Below, one piece after another: positions 1 through 8,460 of a stretch of 64,000 bases of DNA. Source of the DNA: Faucicola tetraodonis (GTDB taxonomy: Bacteria; Pseudomonadota; Gammaproteobacteria; Pseudomonadales; Moraxellaceae); assembly GCA_032017425.1 (NCBI GenBank), contig DALZPW010000003.1, one strand, 5' to 3'. The notes beneath the pieces are model-generated. The model did no database searches, was not told the DNA's origin, and saw only the letters and a list, made by a program, of their open reading frames with translations. The stretch's first letter is position 1, and each line of letters begins with the position of its first letter. Both the position numbers and the translations under genes were made by a program.

Positions 1-284
1 TGCACATGAAAAATCGCACGCTGCAAGATACGATCAAAACTGCGCGTTGGTTGTGGCGAGTAATCTTCGTTGATATCGACCGTTGGGGTGTGTTCATCAA
101 TATACTGGGTCAAATCTTTGCCAAGCTGATCCACATTGACTGCACAAGCCACCAAGGCTTCTACCGCATTTTCATTCTCTAGCAGTGCCAATAGCAAATG
201 CTCGACCGTTAAATATTCATGTGCACGTTGTTTTGCGAGTGTCACTACCAACCGCAACGTGCTTTGTAATTCTAAACTTAACAT
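1..284 (-). CDS. clpA: ClpA N-terminal domain, ATP-dependent Clp protease ATPase subunit (partial)
   Basis: The frame opens at 284 and runs off the left edge, giving about 94 residues. It begins MLSLELQSTLRLVV and contains HEYLTVEHLLLALLEN, the double-helical repeat of the Clp N domain. ClpA unfolds substrates and feeds them to ClpP, and this N domain is where the adaptor ClpS docks. clpS lies upstream on the same strand, as in other gammaproteobacteria. The 390-bp gap between them is unusually long and carries a plausible separate promoter (533-560). Identity is firm from the N domain plus clpS linkage; the ATPase modules are outside the window. Confidence 0.9.
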   Translation of the reverse strand, partial: MLSLELQSTLRLVVTLAKQRAHEYLTVEHLLLALLENENAVEALVACAVNVDQLGKDLTQYIDEHTPTVDINEDYSPQPTRSFDRILQRAIFHV

Positions 285-532
285 AAGATGTCCTTAATAC
301 TTGTCACCGACGGTTTTTGATTTTGCCCTACTTGAAAAAAACCATGCGCTTTAATTGGTTTGATGTGGTTATTGGTGTTGAGGGTTATGTGTATTGATGT
401 TTTCTCAAGTTTCATTTGCCGTCACCTCAGCACCAAATATCCTGTTGATATCTGGCTAATAACGCTCAGTTCGGTTAAAAGGAAGTAAAAATGAAAGATG
501 ACAAAATGGGAAAAATCAAAATCATTACGTTT

Positions 533-560
533 AATATAATGACATTGCTAATAAATTCAA
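533..560 (-). promoter_or_regulatory. Candidate sigma-70 promoter for clpA
   Basis: On the minus strand TTGAAT (555-560) and TATATT (533-538) are separated by 16 bp, about 250 bp upstream of the clpA start. This would let clpA be expressed apart from clpS. The rest of the 285-674 gap is AT-rich, and I see no gene in it. The call rests on motif match only. Confidence 0.4.
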
Positions 561-674
561 GTGATAAAACGTAGTTAATGGCGGGTTTTAAAATGGCAAA
601 AAATTCAATGATGAATAAAAAAATAGAAAGAAGGTGCTACCCAAAATAAAACGGGGTTAAATAGCAAACTACCC

Positions 675-1148
675 CTAACCTTGCGGCTCAATTTGACTCA
701 ATAACGGATAGCCTGCCTGACGCGCTTCACGGTTGACCGTTTGGGCTTTGGTTTCTGCGATGTCTTTAGGGTATATACCGGCAATCCCTTTGCCTTGGTG
801 ATGAATGGCAAGCATAATACTGATAGCGGAATCTAGCGAATGTTTAAAATGATTTTGCAAAACATCCACCACAAATTCCATCGGCGTATAGTCATCGTTA
901 TACATGACCACCGCATACATCTGTGGTTTTTTCAGTTCAGGGTCGGCCAATAGCACATCTTCGACGGGGTCGGTATTTGGCGCGCCTTCTATGTCTGTCA
1001 AACGGGCTGGCAATGAATTTGGTGATTGGCTAGGTGGCTGTTTAGGGGACTGTGTTGGCAACCATGCCGGTAGGTGCCAATCCATATTCGTGGTGGTTGG
1101 CTGTGACACAACTGATTGACGAGAAAAATTAAGCGTTTGAAGCATCAT
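675..1148 (-). CDS. clpS: ATP-dependent Clp protease adaptor ClpS
   Basis: ClpS delivers N-degron substrates to ClpAP. The 157-residue product has a proline/serine/threonine-rich, probably disordered N-terminal stretch of about 70 residues, then the core from about residue 78. The core includes VVMYNDDYTPMEFVVDVL (80-97), the NDD/TPMEFV segment that forms the N-degron pocket. The HHQGKGIAGIYPKDIAETK segment is also typical. E. coli ClpS has 106 residues, so the extension is longer than usual, and a later start cannot be excluded (Met22 is an in-frame alternative). It sits upstream of clpA on the same strand. Confidence 0.93.
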   Translation of the reverse strand: MMLQTLNFSRQSVVSQPTTTNMDWHLPAWLPTQSPKQPPSQSPNSLPARLTDIEGAPNTDPVEDVLLADPELKKPQMYAVVMYNDDYTPMEFVVDVLQNHFKHSLDSAISIMLAIHHQGKGIAGIYPKDIAETKAQTVNREARQAGYPLLSQIEPQG

Positions 1149-1193
1149 TAATTGAACATTTACCTAAGATTAGATTAAACATTGATTATACTA

Positions 1194-2066
1194 CTACTTT
1201 GCAGTATTCGTTGCGGCAGGTTTTTGCGTATTGGCTGTGCTTGCCACTGGCGTGCTATCGGTCGAACTCACAGGTCGTTTATCCGCTTCAGGCGTTTCTT
1301 CAAGCGTATACGGCATGTTATCAATCGGTTGACCGAGTTGCCAATCATACACTTGCTCAGTTTTTTGGTTGCCGGCGGTTAATTCAAGTTTCACTTGTTT
1401 GGGTACAAAGTTTTTGGGCATCAAAAAACGCCCGCGAATTCTTGCAATCCCATGAATCGAATAACTATTGGGTTGCAATGGGACTTCGACCATATTAACT
1501 TCATCGAGCAAGGTCAATTTTGGAATCAGATTTTTTGGCTGATTTGACGGATCGACCATACCGACATCAAAGCGATATTCATAGGCGTTTTCTGGCAACG
1601 GTGCGATTTTTGCCCCGATGACTTGTAAACTCATACCGCCTTTTTTGGCAAGCGACGTGGTTAAGAATTGCTGACCTTGTTCAAGCTGTAAGTTGGTGAC
1701 TTTTAGATCTTGAATATCGGTACGCAGTGCTGATAGGTTCGCCAAGCTGATATCACGCTCTTGCTGCGCGGTGGTTAATTGGCTTTGCAACGTATCAGAT
1801 TTTAGCTTTAGTGATTTGATGTTTTCTGCTGAGATTTCAAGACCTGCGGCGGTTTTTTTCGCTTCTTCAGCCGCAAAGCTTAAGCCGCGATGATAACCAA
1901 TGCGTTGACCTAACACCAGTGCAATGATGGCAACTAACAACAAGCTCACCCCAAACGCAATCAACCACCCCGACACCTTGTTGGGTTGGGTAATATAATT
2001 GCGTTGTACTTCTGGCAAAGATTGAGAAGAGTTATTATCTTCGGGCAAATCCATAGAGATACTCAA
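1194..2066 (-). CDS. Hypothetical inner-membrane protein with periplasmic coiled coil (DUF6776-like)
   Basis: The 290-residue product has a short charged N-terminus and one membrane segment at about 32-53 (SGWLIAFGVSLLLVAIIALV). A coiled coil follows at about 75-135 (repeated LKLKSDTLQSQL / LSALRTDIQDLK patterns), then a beta-rich domain and a disordered Thr/Ala/Pro tail. The layout resembles a conserved proteobacterial family of unknown role (DUF6776, recalled, not searched). The neighbours clpS and argC give no functional clue. I assign no function. Confidence 0.7.
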   Translation of the reverse strand: MSISMDLPEDNNSSQSLPEVQRNYITQPNKVSGWLIAFGVSLLLVAIIALVLGQRIGYHRGLSFAAEEAKKTAAGLEISAENIKSLKLKSDTLQSQLTTAQQERDISLANLSALRTDIQDLKVTNLQLEQGQQFLTTSLAKKGGMSLQVIGAKIAPLPENAYEYRFDVGMVDPSNQPKNLIPKLTLLDEVNMVEVPLQPNSYSIHGIARIRGRFLMPKNFVPKQVKLELTAGNQKTEQVYDWQLGQPIDNMPYTLEETPEADKRPVSSTDSTPVASTANTQKPAATNTAK

Positions 2067-2343
2067 ATTGAAAAACGATCAAAACATGGATAATCACAGT
2101 ACTGATGATAGCTCAAAAAGGGTTGATGAATATGACATCCATTAAAGCGAATCCCATTATAAACAAAAATTATGATGAATTCAGCTAAATTTATTAACCG
2201 AAAAAATAATAAAGTTAGCCCATTTCATCATAGCGTCATATTTTTTTGGCTAAAGAAAATAAAGCAATGCTTGCTATGGCACTAATATTTCTAAATACGC
2301 TGACCATAAATAGCTTAAGAAAACCACTTATTAAAGAAATAAC

Positions 2344-3411
2344 TTAAGGCACGACGGCAACCAACGCTAACCCCGTTTGCTCTGCAAGCCCAAACATCAC
2401 GTTCATATTTTGCACAGCTTGTCCTGCCGCACCTTTGACCAAATTATCTTGTACCACCAAAATTGTCGCCATCGGGCTATTTTCTAATGTTTGCACCGCA
2501 ATTCTTAAATAGTTGCTACCCCGTACACTACGGGTATCTGGGTACATCCCTTTTGGCATGACGTCTACAAAATATTCATTTTGATAGCTGGTTTCATACA
2601 AAGATTGTAAATCTAACGCTTGACCCGCCGCCGTCAACCGAACATGAATCGTGGTAAACATACCGCGAATCATGGGTACTAAATGGGGTACAAAGCGGAT
2701 ATCATGCGGCTGAAAGCGTTTGCTTTGACCCAATATTTGGTCAATCCCTTGAGTAATCTCTGGAGCGTGACGATGACCTGCCACGCCATAGGCGCTAAAA
2801 CTATCCGATGTCTCGCTAAATAACAAATTCATTTTGGCTTGGCGACCTGCACCTGAGACGCCTGATTTGGCATCAATAATAATCCAAGGCTCAATCAATG
2901 CCTGCTGCTGGCTGTTTTGGGCGTCGATTAGTGGTTTTAATCCCAAAATCGCCGTGGTGGGATAACAACCTGGGTTGCCAATGACCTTGGCTTTGGCAAT
3001 GGCATCACGATTGACTTCGGGTAACCCATACACAGCTTCTTTTAAAATATCGGGGCAAGTATGTTCAAGTTTATACCAAGTTTCAAAATCTTGTAGCGAC
3101 TGCAAACGAAAATCTGCCGCCAAATCGATGACTTTAGTGCCATTTTCGGTTAAAAATTTGGCATGCTTCATGGCAACGCCGTGGGGCGTAGCAAAGAATA
3201 CCACATCACATGCTGCTAATTTTTTTTCATCCAAATCCGAAAACGTTAAATCGGTCACGCCCCGCAAACTTGGAAACATATCATCGACGCGTCTGCCCGC
3301 TTCTGAGCGCGATGTCAGCATCGTCACTTGTGCCTGTGGATGACGACTCAATAGTCGAATTAGCTCTACGCCAGTGTAGCCTGTGCCACCGACAATACCT
3401 ACTTTGATCAT
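2344..3411 (-). CDS. argC: N-acetyl-gamma-glutamyl-phosphate reductase
   Basis: ArgC reduces N-acetylglutamyl phosphate to the semialdehyde with NADPH, the third step of arginine synthesis. The 355-residue length is typical. The N-terminal GIVGGTGYTGVELIRLL (5-21) is the dinucleotide-binding loop, and GNPGCYPT places the catalytic cysteine at about 149. A later AGHRHAPEI supplies the conserved histidines. The start has a good AGGAG site. hemE ends 21 bp upstream on the same strand, so the two are probably cotranscribed. The only other arginine gene in the window is argF at 50.9 kb, so the pathway is scattered. Confidence 0.97.
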   Translation of the reverse strand: MIKVGIVGGTGYTGVELIRLLSRHPQAQVTMLTSRSEAGRRVDDMFPSLRGVTDLTFSDLDEKKLAACDVVFFATPHGVAMKHAKFLTENGTKVIDLAADFRLQSLQDFETWYKLEHTCPDILKEAVYGLPEVNRDAIAKAKVIGNPGCYPTTAILGLKPLIDAQNSQQQALIEPWIIIDAKSGVSGAGRQAKMNLLFSETSDSFSAYGVAGHRHAPEITQGIDQILGQSKRFQPHDIRFVPHLVPMIRGMFTTIHVRLTAAGQALDLQSLYETSYQNEYFVDVMPKGMYPDTRSVRGSNYLRIAVQTLENSPMATILVVQDNLVKGAAGQAVQNMNVMFGLAEQTGLALVAVVP

Positions 3412-3432
3412 GGTCGTCTCCTGATGTTGGTA

Positions 3433-4542
3433 TTAAAGTTTATATTCATGCACCGCATCAATAAAAGCTTTGGCATGGTCAGGATTAACCCATTGGTTAA
3501 TACCGTGACCTAAGTTTGCTATATAGCCTGTTTTATCACCGAGGCTGTAGGCGTCCTGTAGCATCAAATGCGTCTGCTGGCGAATATGCTCAGGCGATGC
3601 AAATAATGTCGCGGGGTCAAGATTACCTTGCAGCGCGATGCCTGTATGCAGCTTTTTGTGCAATTTGGTCAATGCTTTTTGCTGTTCAAAGACGATGCTG
3701 CGGGCTCTATCTAGTGGCATCGTCCAATCAAGTCCTAGCGCATCCGCGCCACTATGGCATTGGGTATCTAACCACAATCCGCCACCTTTGGTAAACAATA
3801 CCACAGGTACCTCTGGGTATGTTGCTTTGATCGCCGCCACAATTTTAGTGTTGTAATGGTGCGAGAATTCAACAAATTGGCGATGCGCCAATGCCCCACC
3901 CCAACTATCAAAAATTTGTACTAACTGCGCCCCCGCTGCTATCTGCGCTAGCAAATAATCAATCACAGCATCAGTGATTTTAGCGAGCAGCGCATGCAAG
4001 GTGTCAGGTTCGCCATACAACATGGCTTTGGCATAGCGGTATTCTTTAGAACTACCGCCTTCAATCATATAGGTCGCTAGCGTCCACGGACTACCTGAGA
4101 AGCCAAATAATGGCGCACGACCTGCCAGCGCATGACGAATACTGGTCACCGCTTTCATCACATAGTCGAGTGCATCTGCCATCGCGACGGTTGGCAAGGC
4201 TTCGACCTCTGCCATGCTTCTGACAGTTTTGTGAAATTTTGGACCTTCCCCTGCCTCAAAATACAGACCCAAACCGAGCGCATCAGGAATGGTTAAAATA
4301 TCACTAAACAAAATCGCCGCATCCAACTCAAAACGGCGAAATGGCTGAATGGTGACTTCCGTCGCCAAATCGGTATTTTTACAAAGCGATAGAAAGTCGC
4401 CGGCTTGGGCACGGGTTTGTTTATACTCAGGCAAATACCGACCGGCTTGTCGCATCATCCACACAGGGGTCACATCCACAGGTTCAAAACGCATGGCTCT
4501 TAAAATGCGGTCATTTTTTAACGTCGGAAAATTATGGGTCAT
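3433..4542 (-). CDS. hemE: Uroporphyrinogen decarboxylase
   Basis: HemE decarboxylates the four acetate side chains of uroporphyrinogen III to give coproporphyrinogen III, a cytosolic step of heme synthesis. The 369-residue product carries the signature PVWMMRQAGRYLPEY (26-40) and the second signature GFSGSPWTLATYMIEG, both around the active-site cleft. The start codon lies just 12 bp from a five-copy 16-bp tandem repeat that fills the upstream region. The gene precedes argC by 21 bp. Confidence 0.97.
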   Translation of the reverse strand: MTHNFPTLKNDRILRAMRFEPVDVTPVWMMRQAGRYLPEYKQTRAQAGDFLSLCKNTDLATEVTIQPFRRFELDAAILFSDILTIPDALGLGLYFEAGEGPKFHKTVRSMAEVEALPTVAMADALDYVMKAVTSIRHALAGRAPLFGFSGSPWTLATYMIEGGSSKEYRYAKAMLYGEPDTLHALLAKITDAVIDYLLAQIAAGAQLVQIFDSWGGALAHRQFVEFSHHYNTKIVAAIKATYPEVPVVLFTKGGGLWLDTQCHSGADALGLDWTMPLDRARSIVFEQQKALTKLHKKLHTGIALQGNLDPATLFASPEHIRQQTHLMLQDAYSLGDKTGYIANLGHGINQWVNPDHAKAFIDAVHEYKL

Positions 4543-4554
4543 GTCATTGCCTTT

Positions 4555-4634
4555 AAAAATAATCTTAGGTAAAAATAATCTTGGATAAAAATACTATTGG
4601 GTAAAAATACTATTGGGTAAAAATACTATTGAAT
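4555..4634. repeat. Five-copy 16-bp tandem repeat upstream of hemE
   Basis: Five consecutive 16-bp units occur at 4555, 4571, 4587, 4603 and 4619. They are variants of AAAAATACTATTGGGT; units 3 and 4 are identical and units 1-2 have TAATCTTAGG/TTGGA differences. The array fills most of the 134-bp gap between hemE and proB, so it lies where the hemE leader or promoter should be. Copy-number change could move promoter spacing. This is seen directly; the functional effect is speculative. Confidence 0.9.
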
Positions 4635-4676
4635 CAGTCTAAAATTAGTTAAATTTCAATCGAAAATTGTCGAAAA

Positions 4677-5825
4677 TTATACGATAATCGCCATATTATC
4701 ACGATGTACCATCACGTGCCGTTCCTCATTTTTACCCAAAATCGCTTCGATGTCGCTATTGCGTTTGCGAGCGATGCGCTTAGCTTCATTTGATGAGAAA
4801 TCCACCTGACCGACCGCAATACGTACCCCTGTTTTATCAACGCATTCCACCACATCGCCCTCATCAAAATCACCTTGCACTTCAATCACCCCGACAGGCA
4901 ATAAGCTTTTGTTATTTTTAATGATGGCATCCACTGCGCCATCGTCAATCACCAAGCGACCTGCCATACGCAGATGAGCGGCTAACCATTGTTTTTTGGC
5001 AATGCGTTTATCATCGTCATTGGTGGTGAGCATCGTACCTAAGGATTCCCCTTTGACCACGCGATTAATCACGTTATCGATGCTGCCGCTGACAATCACG
5101 GTGGGACAACCACCCATTGCCGCAAGCCTTGCCGCACGAATTTTGGTCATCATCCCGCCACGACCCAATTTGCCACCATCTCCCGCCACGTCAAACAAAT
5201 AATCTGCCATTGCCCGCTCAGTCTTAATCAGCTTGGCATCCGGGTTGGTGCGAGGGTTATCGGTGAATACGCCTTGCTGGTCGGTCAATATAATGTATAA
5301 ATCGGCTTTGACCATGGCTGCCACCATCGCACCTAGACTGTCATTATCACCAAATTTGATTTCATCGACACTGACGGTGTCATTTTCGTTAATGACCGGT
5401 AGCACTCGCCACTCAAGTAGCTGATTTAACGTACTGGCGGTATTGAGATAACGATTTCGATTGGCAAGATCGTCATGTGTCAGTAGCAACTGCGCGCTTT
5501 GTACACCATACTGAATCAACGCCGACCACCAAGTTTCAATCAAGCCCATCTGCCCAATGGCGGCGCAGGCTTGCAAGGCTTGCAATTTTTTGGGGCGTTC
5601 TTCCAAATTCATTCGCACCACCCCTTCTGCCACTGCTCCTGAGGACACTAGCAATACTTGGTAGCCTTCATTATGCAGCTTGGCAATTTGCTTCGCCCAT
5701 TCATAAATTGCGGTGCGATCCAAGCCTTTACCATTATTGGTCAGTAGCGATGAGCCAATTTTTACCACAATGGTGTTGGACTTAAGGGCTTTTTTAGTTG
5801 AGCTAGGTGAGGCGGTGGCAGTCAT
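4677..5825 (-). CDS. proB: Glutamate 5-kinase with C-terminal PUA domain
   Basis: ProB phosphorylates glutamate in the first step of proline synthesis. The product has the amino-acid kinase fold (IVVKIGSSLLTNNGKGLD, VSSGAVAEG, INENDTVSVDEIKFGDNDSLGA, GRGGMMTKIRAARLA). It ends in a PUA domain (about the last 90 residues, LVIDDGAVDAI onward). I chose the ATG at 5825 (382 residues, MTATASPSS); an in-frame ATG at 5897 would add 24 residues and neither has a clear ribosome site. A TATAAT lies about 10 bp upstream of the 5825 start, so the transcript leader may be very short or the longer form may be used. Confidence 0.93.
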   Translation of the reverse strand: MTATASPSSTKKALKSNTIVVKIGSSLLTNNGKGLDRTAIYEWAKQIAKLHNEGYQVLLVSSGAVAEGVVRMNLEERPKKLQALQACAAIGQMGLIETWWSALIQYGVQSAQLLLTHDDLANRNRYLNTASTLNQLLEWRVLPVINENDTVSVDEIKFGDNDSLGAMVAAMVKADLYIILTDQQGVFTDNPRTNPDAKLIKTERAMADYLFDVAGDGGKLGRGGMMTKIRAARLAAMGGCPTVIVSGSIDNVINRVVKGESLGTMLTTNDDDKRIAKKQWLAAHLRMAGRLVIDDGAVDAIIKNNKSLLPVGVIEVQGDFDEGDVVECVDKTGVRIAVGQVDFSSNEAKRIARKRNSDIEAILGKNEERHVMVHRDNMAIIV

Positions 5826-6139
5826 AAGTTGGCTATTATAATCAGTCAAGTGCAATTTTTTAATCAAATTAAATGCCATAATGGCTTGGCTGAGCATTGT
5901 AACAATTTTTACTGGCTTTATAAATGCTAATTCGATGCCGGTATCCGTTAAATATCACATGTTTTTATCATACGCATTTTTATCCCAATTAAGTAGCAAC
6001 CATTGGAAAAACAAATTGACATTGTCAACTAAAAAATATCGACTTGAGGTTTTCTCAATTTAGATGAGGATAACTTGCTATCAACTTTGCTTTTATATAA
6101 ATTTGCTCATCTTCATGGGCTACTGGGTTTATCAAATTT

Positions 6140-7021
6140 ATGAAAAGAGCTGTTGTCACCACTTCCTCATCTTGTCTTGAAGCCCTCGGATTGTCGCAAG
6201 GCATGGACATTCTGCGCTTACACGTAAACATCAATAACGTTGATTTTATCGATGGTAAAAATATCACCAGTGAGCGTCTGGCAACCATCATGAAAACCAA
6301 CCTCAAATCGGTAGCAAGGACATTTCCGCCATCCATCCATGAGATGCATCTGTTGTTTAATGATTTGATTGCTCGCGGGGTCACTGAGGTATTTGTTTGC
6401 GGTATCTCGTCCAAATTTAGCCAAACCTTACCCATGCTAGAAGAACTCAAAGTACATTATGCCAATCGTCTGCACATCTTTGTGTATGACACCAAAACAC
6501 TCAATATTGCTGAAGGGGCGCTGGCGTACGAGGCAAAAGTGTTGATTGAGCAAGGTGAGTCGTTTGAAAATGTGGCAAAAAAACTTGATGATTTGCGACG
6601 TCGCAGTGAATTTTTATTTACCCTTAGCGACTTGGACTATATTATTCGCAACAAAAAATTGTCCTCCCCTGCTGCATTTGTTGCCAACTTATTTGATATC
6701 AAACCGATTATGCAAATTAATCAAATTGGTGAGATTGTCGCGGTGGAAAAAGTGCGTAAGCTTGAAAAAACCCTGATCACCATGGGAAAAACCGTCGAAA
6801 AATTTGCCGCAAATCAACCCGCGTTTATCTATTTGACAGATACGGGGCATCATGAAAGCACCGAGTATCTTAAATATTTATTGGCGACCCATTTTGGTTG
6901 GCATGATTTACCTGTCATTCGCGTGTCGACTATTTCACTTGCCAATCACGGCTTGATGGGAACAGGCATTGGGGTGTTTTATGGTGAATTACCCCACATT
7001 GTCAAAGCATTAAAAAAATGA
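6140..7021 (+). CDS. DegV family fatty-acid-binding protein
   Basis: The 293-residue product begins MKRAVVTTSSSCL, matching the DegV start, where a serine in the (T/D)SS loop binds the fatty-acid carboxylate. It has the two-lobed pattern of the family (VEVFVCGISSKFSQT, then IFVYDTKTLNIAEGALAYEA, then LFDIKPIMQI). In Firmicutes these proteins (FakB) present fatty acids to the kinase FakA. No FakA partner is visible here, so the role is open. It is the only plus-strand gene between proB and obg, with a 314-bp upstream gap in which I see no gene. A strong terminator follows. Confidence 0.88.
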   Translation: MKRAVVTTSSSCLEALGLSQGMDILRLHVNINNVDFIDGKNITSERLATIMKTNLKSVARTFPPSIHEMHLLFNDLIARGVTEVFVCGISSKFSQTLPMLEELKVHYANRLHIFVYDTKTLNIAEGALAYEAKVLIEQGESFENVAKKLDDLRRRSEFLFTLSDLDYIIRNKKLSSPAAFVANLFDIKPIMQINQIGEIVAVEKVRKLEKTLITMGKTVEKFAANQPAFIYLTDTGHHESTEYLKYLLATHFGWHDLPVIRVSTISLANHGLMGTGIGVFYGELPHIVKALKK

Positions 7022-7048
7022 CCTGTCCTTATCTAAATTCAGCTAATA

Positions 7049-7076
7049 AAAAAGGTTAGCCCGCGCTAACCTTTTT
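7049..7076. terminator. Bidirectional rho-independent terminator
   Basis: GGTTAGC (7054-7060) and GCTAACC (7065-7071) pair around CCGC, flanked by A and T runs, between the convergent DegV gene and obg. It can serve both strands. Confidence 0.85.
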
Positions 7077-7095
7077 AAAGCTATTTCAATCACCG

Positions 7096-8310
7096 CTAAG
7101 GTGCGTAGACCACTTCTACGCCATCATCGTAGTCGTCGTCATCAAAGTCATCTTCATCCAATGCGCGACCTTCACGCTCAGCTTTACGTTTGGCACGATA
7201 CGCTTCTTTTTGCTCTTCCGTATTGGCGCGCACTTCCGCTTCCAGTCGTTCAAAACGCAACCGCTGACTTTCAGCAAAGTCAGGATCAGTTTCTTCCATC
7301 TCGCGCTCTTGCTCGATTTCGTTCATCAAATGCCAAACCACGGCATCAACCCCTTCCCCTGTGAGCGTGGAGGTACGAAAAACCATCCCTGTCCAACCAA
7401 GCTCTGCCACGATATGAGTGCAAAGTTGGTTTAATGCCTCTTCAGGCACTTGGTCGATTTTGTTCAAAATCAAAATCTGTGGCAGTTTTGACAGCTCTGG
7501 CGAGAATTTTTCTAACTCATTAAAAATCACTTGGGCGTTTGCCACAGGGTCGCTACCATCAATGGGCTGTACATCGACAAGATGCAATAATCGACGGGTA
7601 CGAGCGACGTGTTTTAAAAAGCGGATACCCAGTCCAGCCCCTTCAGATGCCCCTTCAATCAGCCCTGGGATATCTGCCATGACAAATGAGCGGTGTTTAC
7701 CCACATCCACGACACCTAGATTCGGTACCAAAGTGGTAAACGGATAATTGGCAACTTTGGGTTTGGCAGCAGAGACTTGACGAATAAAGGTGGATTTACC
7801 CGCGTTTGGCAGACCAATAAGACCCACGTCAGCCACCACTTTTAGCTCGAACTTCAAGACTTTTAATTCGCCTGGAAAACCTGGGGTGGCACGTCGTGGT
7901 GCTTGATTGGTGGAGGTTTTAAAATGGGTATTGCCTTGCCCGCCGTCACCGCCTTTGGCAATCCTCGCCGTTTGCCCTTTTTTGGTCAAGTCCGCTAAGA
8001 CCTCACCTGTTTCGGTATCAACCACGGTGGTACCGATGGGTACGGATAGATAGATATCATCTGCCCCACGACCTGAACAGTTTTTGGCACCACCATTTTC
8101 GCCGCGTTTGGCATCATATCGACGCGTAAACCGGTAATCGACGAGGGTGTTGGTGTTGTCGTCGCACACCACGTACACATCCCCGCCTTTGCCGCCATCA
8201 CCGCCATCGGGACCACCTTTGGGGACGTATTTTTCTCGGCGAAAACTGACGATACCATTGCCGCCATCGCCTGCTTTGACTGTTACGATTGCTTCATCGA
8301 TAAAACGCAT
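7096..8310 (-). CDS. obg: GTPase Obg/CgtA
   Basis: Obg is an essential GTPase acting in 50S ribosome assembly and the stringent response. The 404-residue product has the glycine-rich OBG fold (1-158, with GGDGGKGGDV). The G domain has its P-loop GLPNAGKS at 166-173, DIPG (G3) and NKID (G4). It ends in an acidic tail rich in Asp (DEDDFDDDDYDDG). Its short acidic C-terminus is typical of proteobacterial Obg. The gene is flanked by terminators on both sides, so it is probably monocistronic. Confidence 0.97.
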   Translation of the reverse strand: MRFIDEAIVTVKAGDGGNGIVSFRREKYVPKGGPDGGDGGKGGDVYVVCDDNTNTLVDYRFTRRYDAKRGENGGAKNCSGRGADDIYLSVPIGTTVVDTETGEVLADLTKKGQTARIAKGGDGGQGNTHFKTSTNQAPRRATPGFPGELKVLKFELKVVADVGLIGLPNAGKSTFIRQVSAAKPKVANYPFTTLVPNLGVVDVGKHRSFVMADIPGLIEGASEGAGLGIRFLKHVARTRRLLHLVDVQPIDGSDPVANAQVIFNELEKFSPELSKLPQILILNKIDQVPEEALNQLCTHIVAELGWTGMVFRTSTLTGEGVDAVVWHLMNEIEQEREMEETDPDFAESQRLRFERLEAEVRANTEEQKEAYRAKRKAEREGRALDEDDFDDDDYDDGVEVVYAP

Positions 8311-8404
8311 TGAAGACTTTCCTTAAATTCTTGAATAACCAAATATTATAGCATGAATTTTAGCAAGAAAAATTTGAACAATCGATGTTTAAAATTTTAT
8401 CCAA

Positions 8405-8434
8405 TAAAAAACCGCCCAAAATTGAGCGGTTTTG
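8405..8434 (-). terminator. Rho-independent terminator after GAPDH
   Basis: AAAACCGC and GCGGTTTT pair around a 10-nt loop, just past the GAPDH stop codon on the minus strand and before obg, with a T run on that strand. Confidence 0.8.
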
Positions 8435-8460
8435 TCATCGTCCTTAACGCTTAGGAACAC

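Noticed and set aside
640..672. Hairpin GGGGT/ACCCC just after clpS
   Set aside because: The stem is 5 bp with a 13-nt loop and the T tract is interrupted, so I do not call a terminator.
6018..6030. Palindrome TTGACATTGTCAA before the DegV gene
   Set aside because: It could be an operator or a -35 box, but no matching -10 lies at 16-18 bp, and single palindromes of this size are common.
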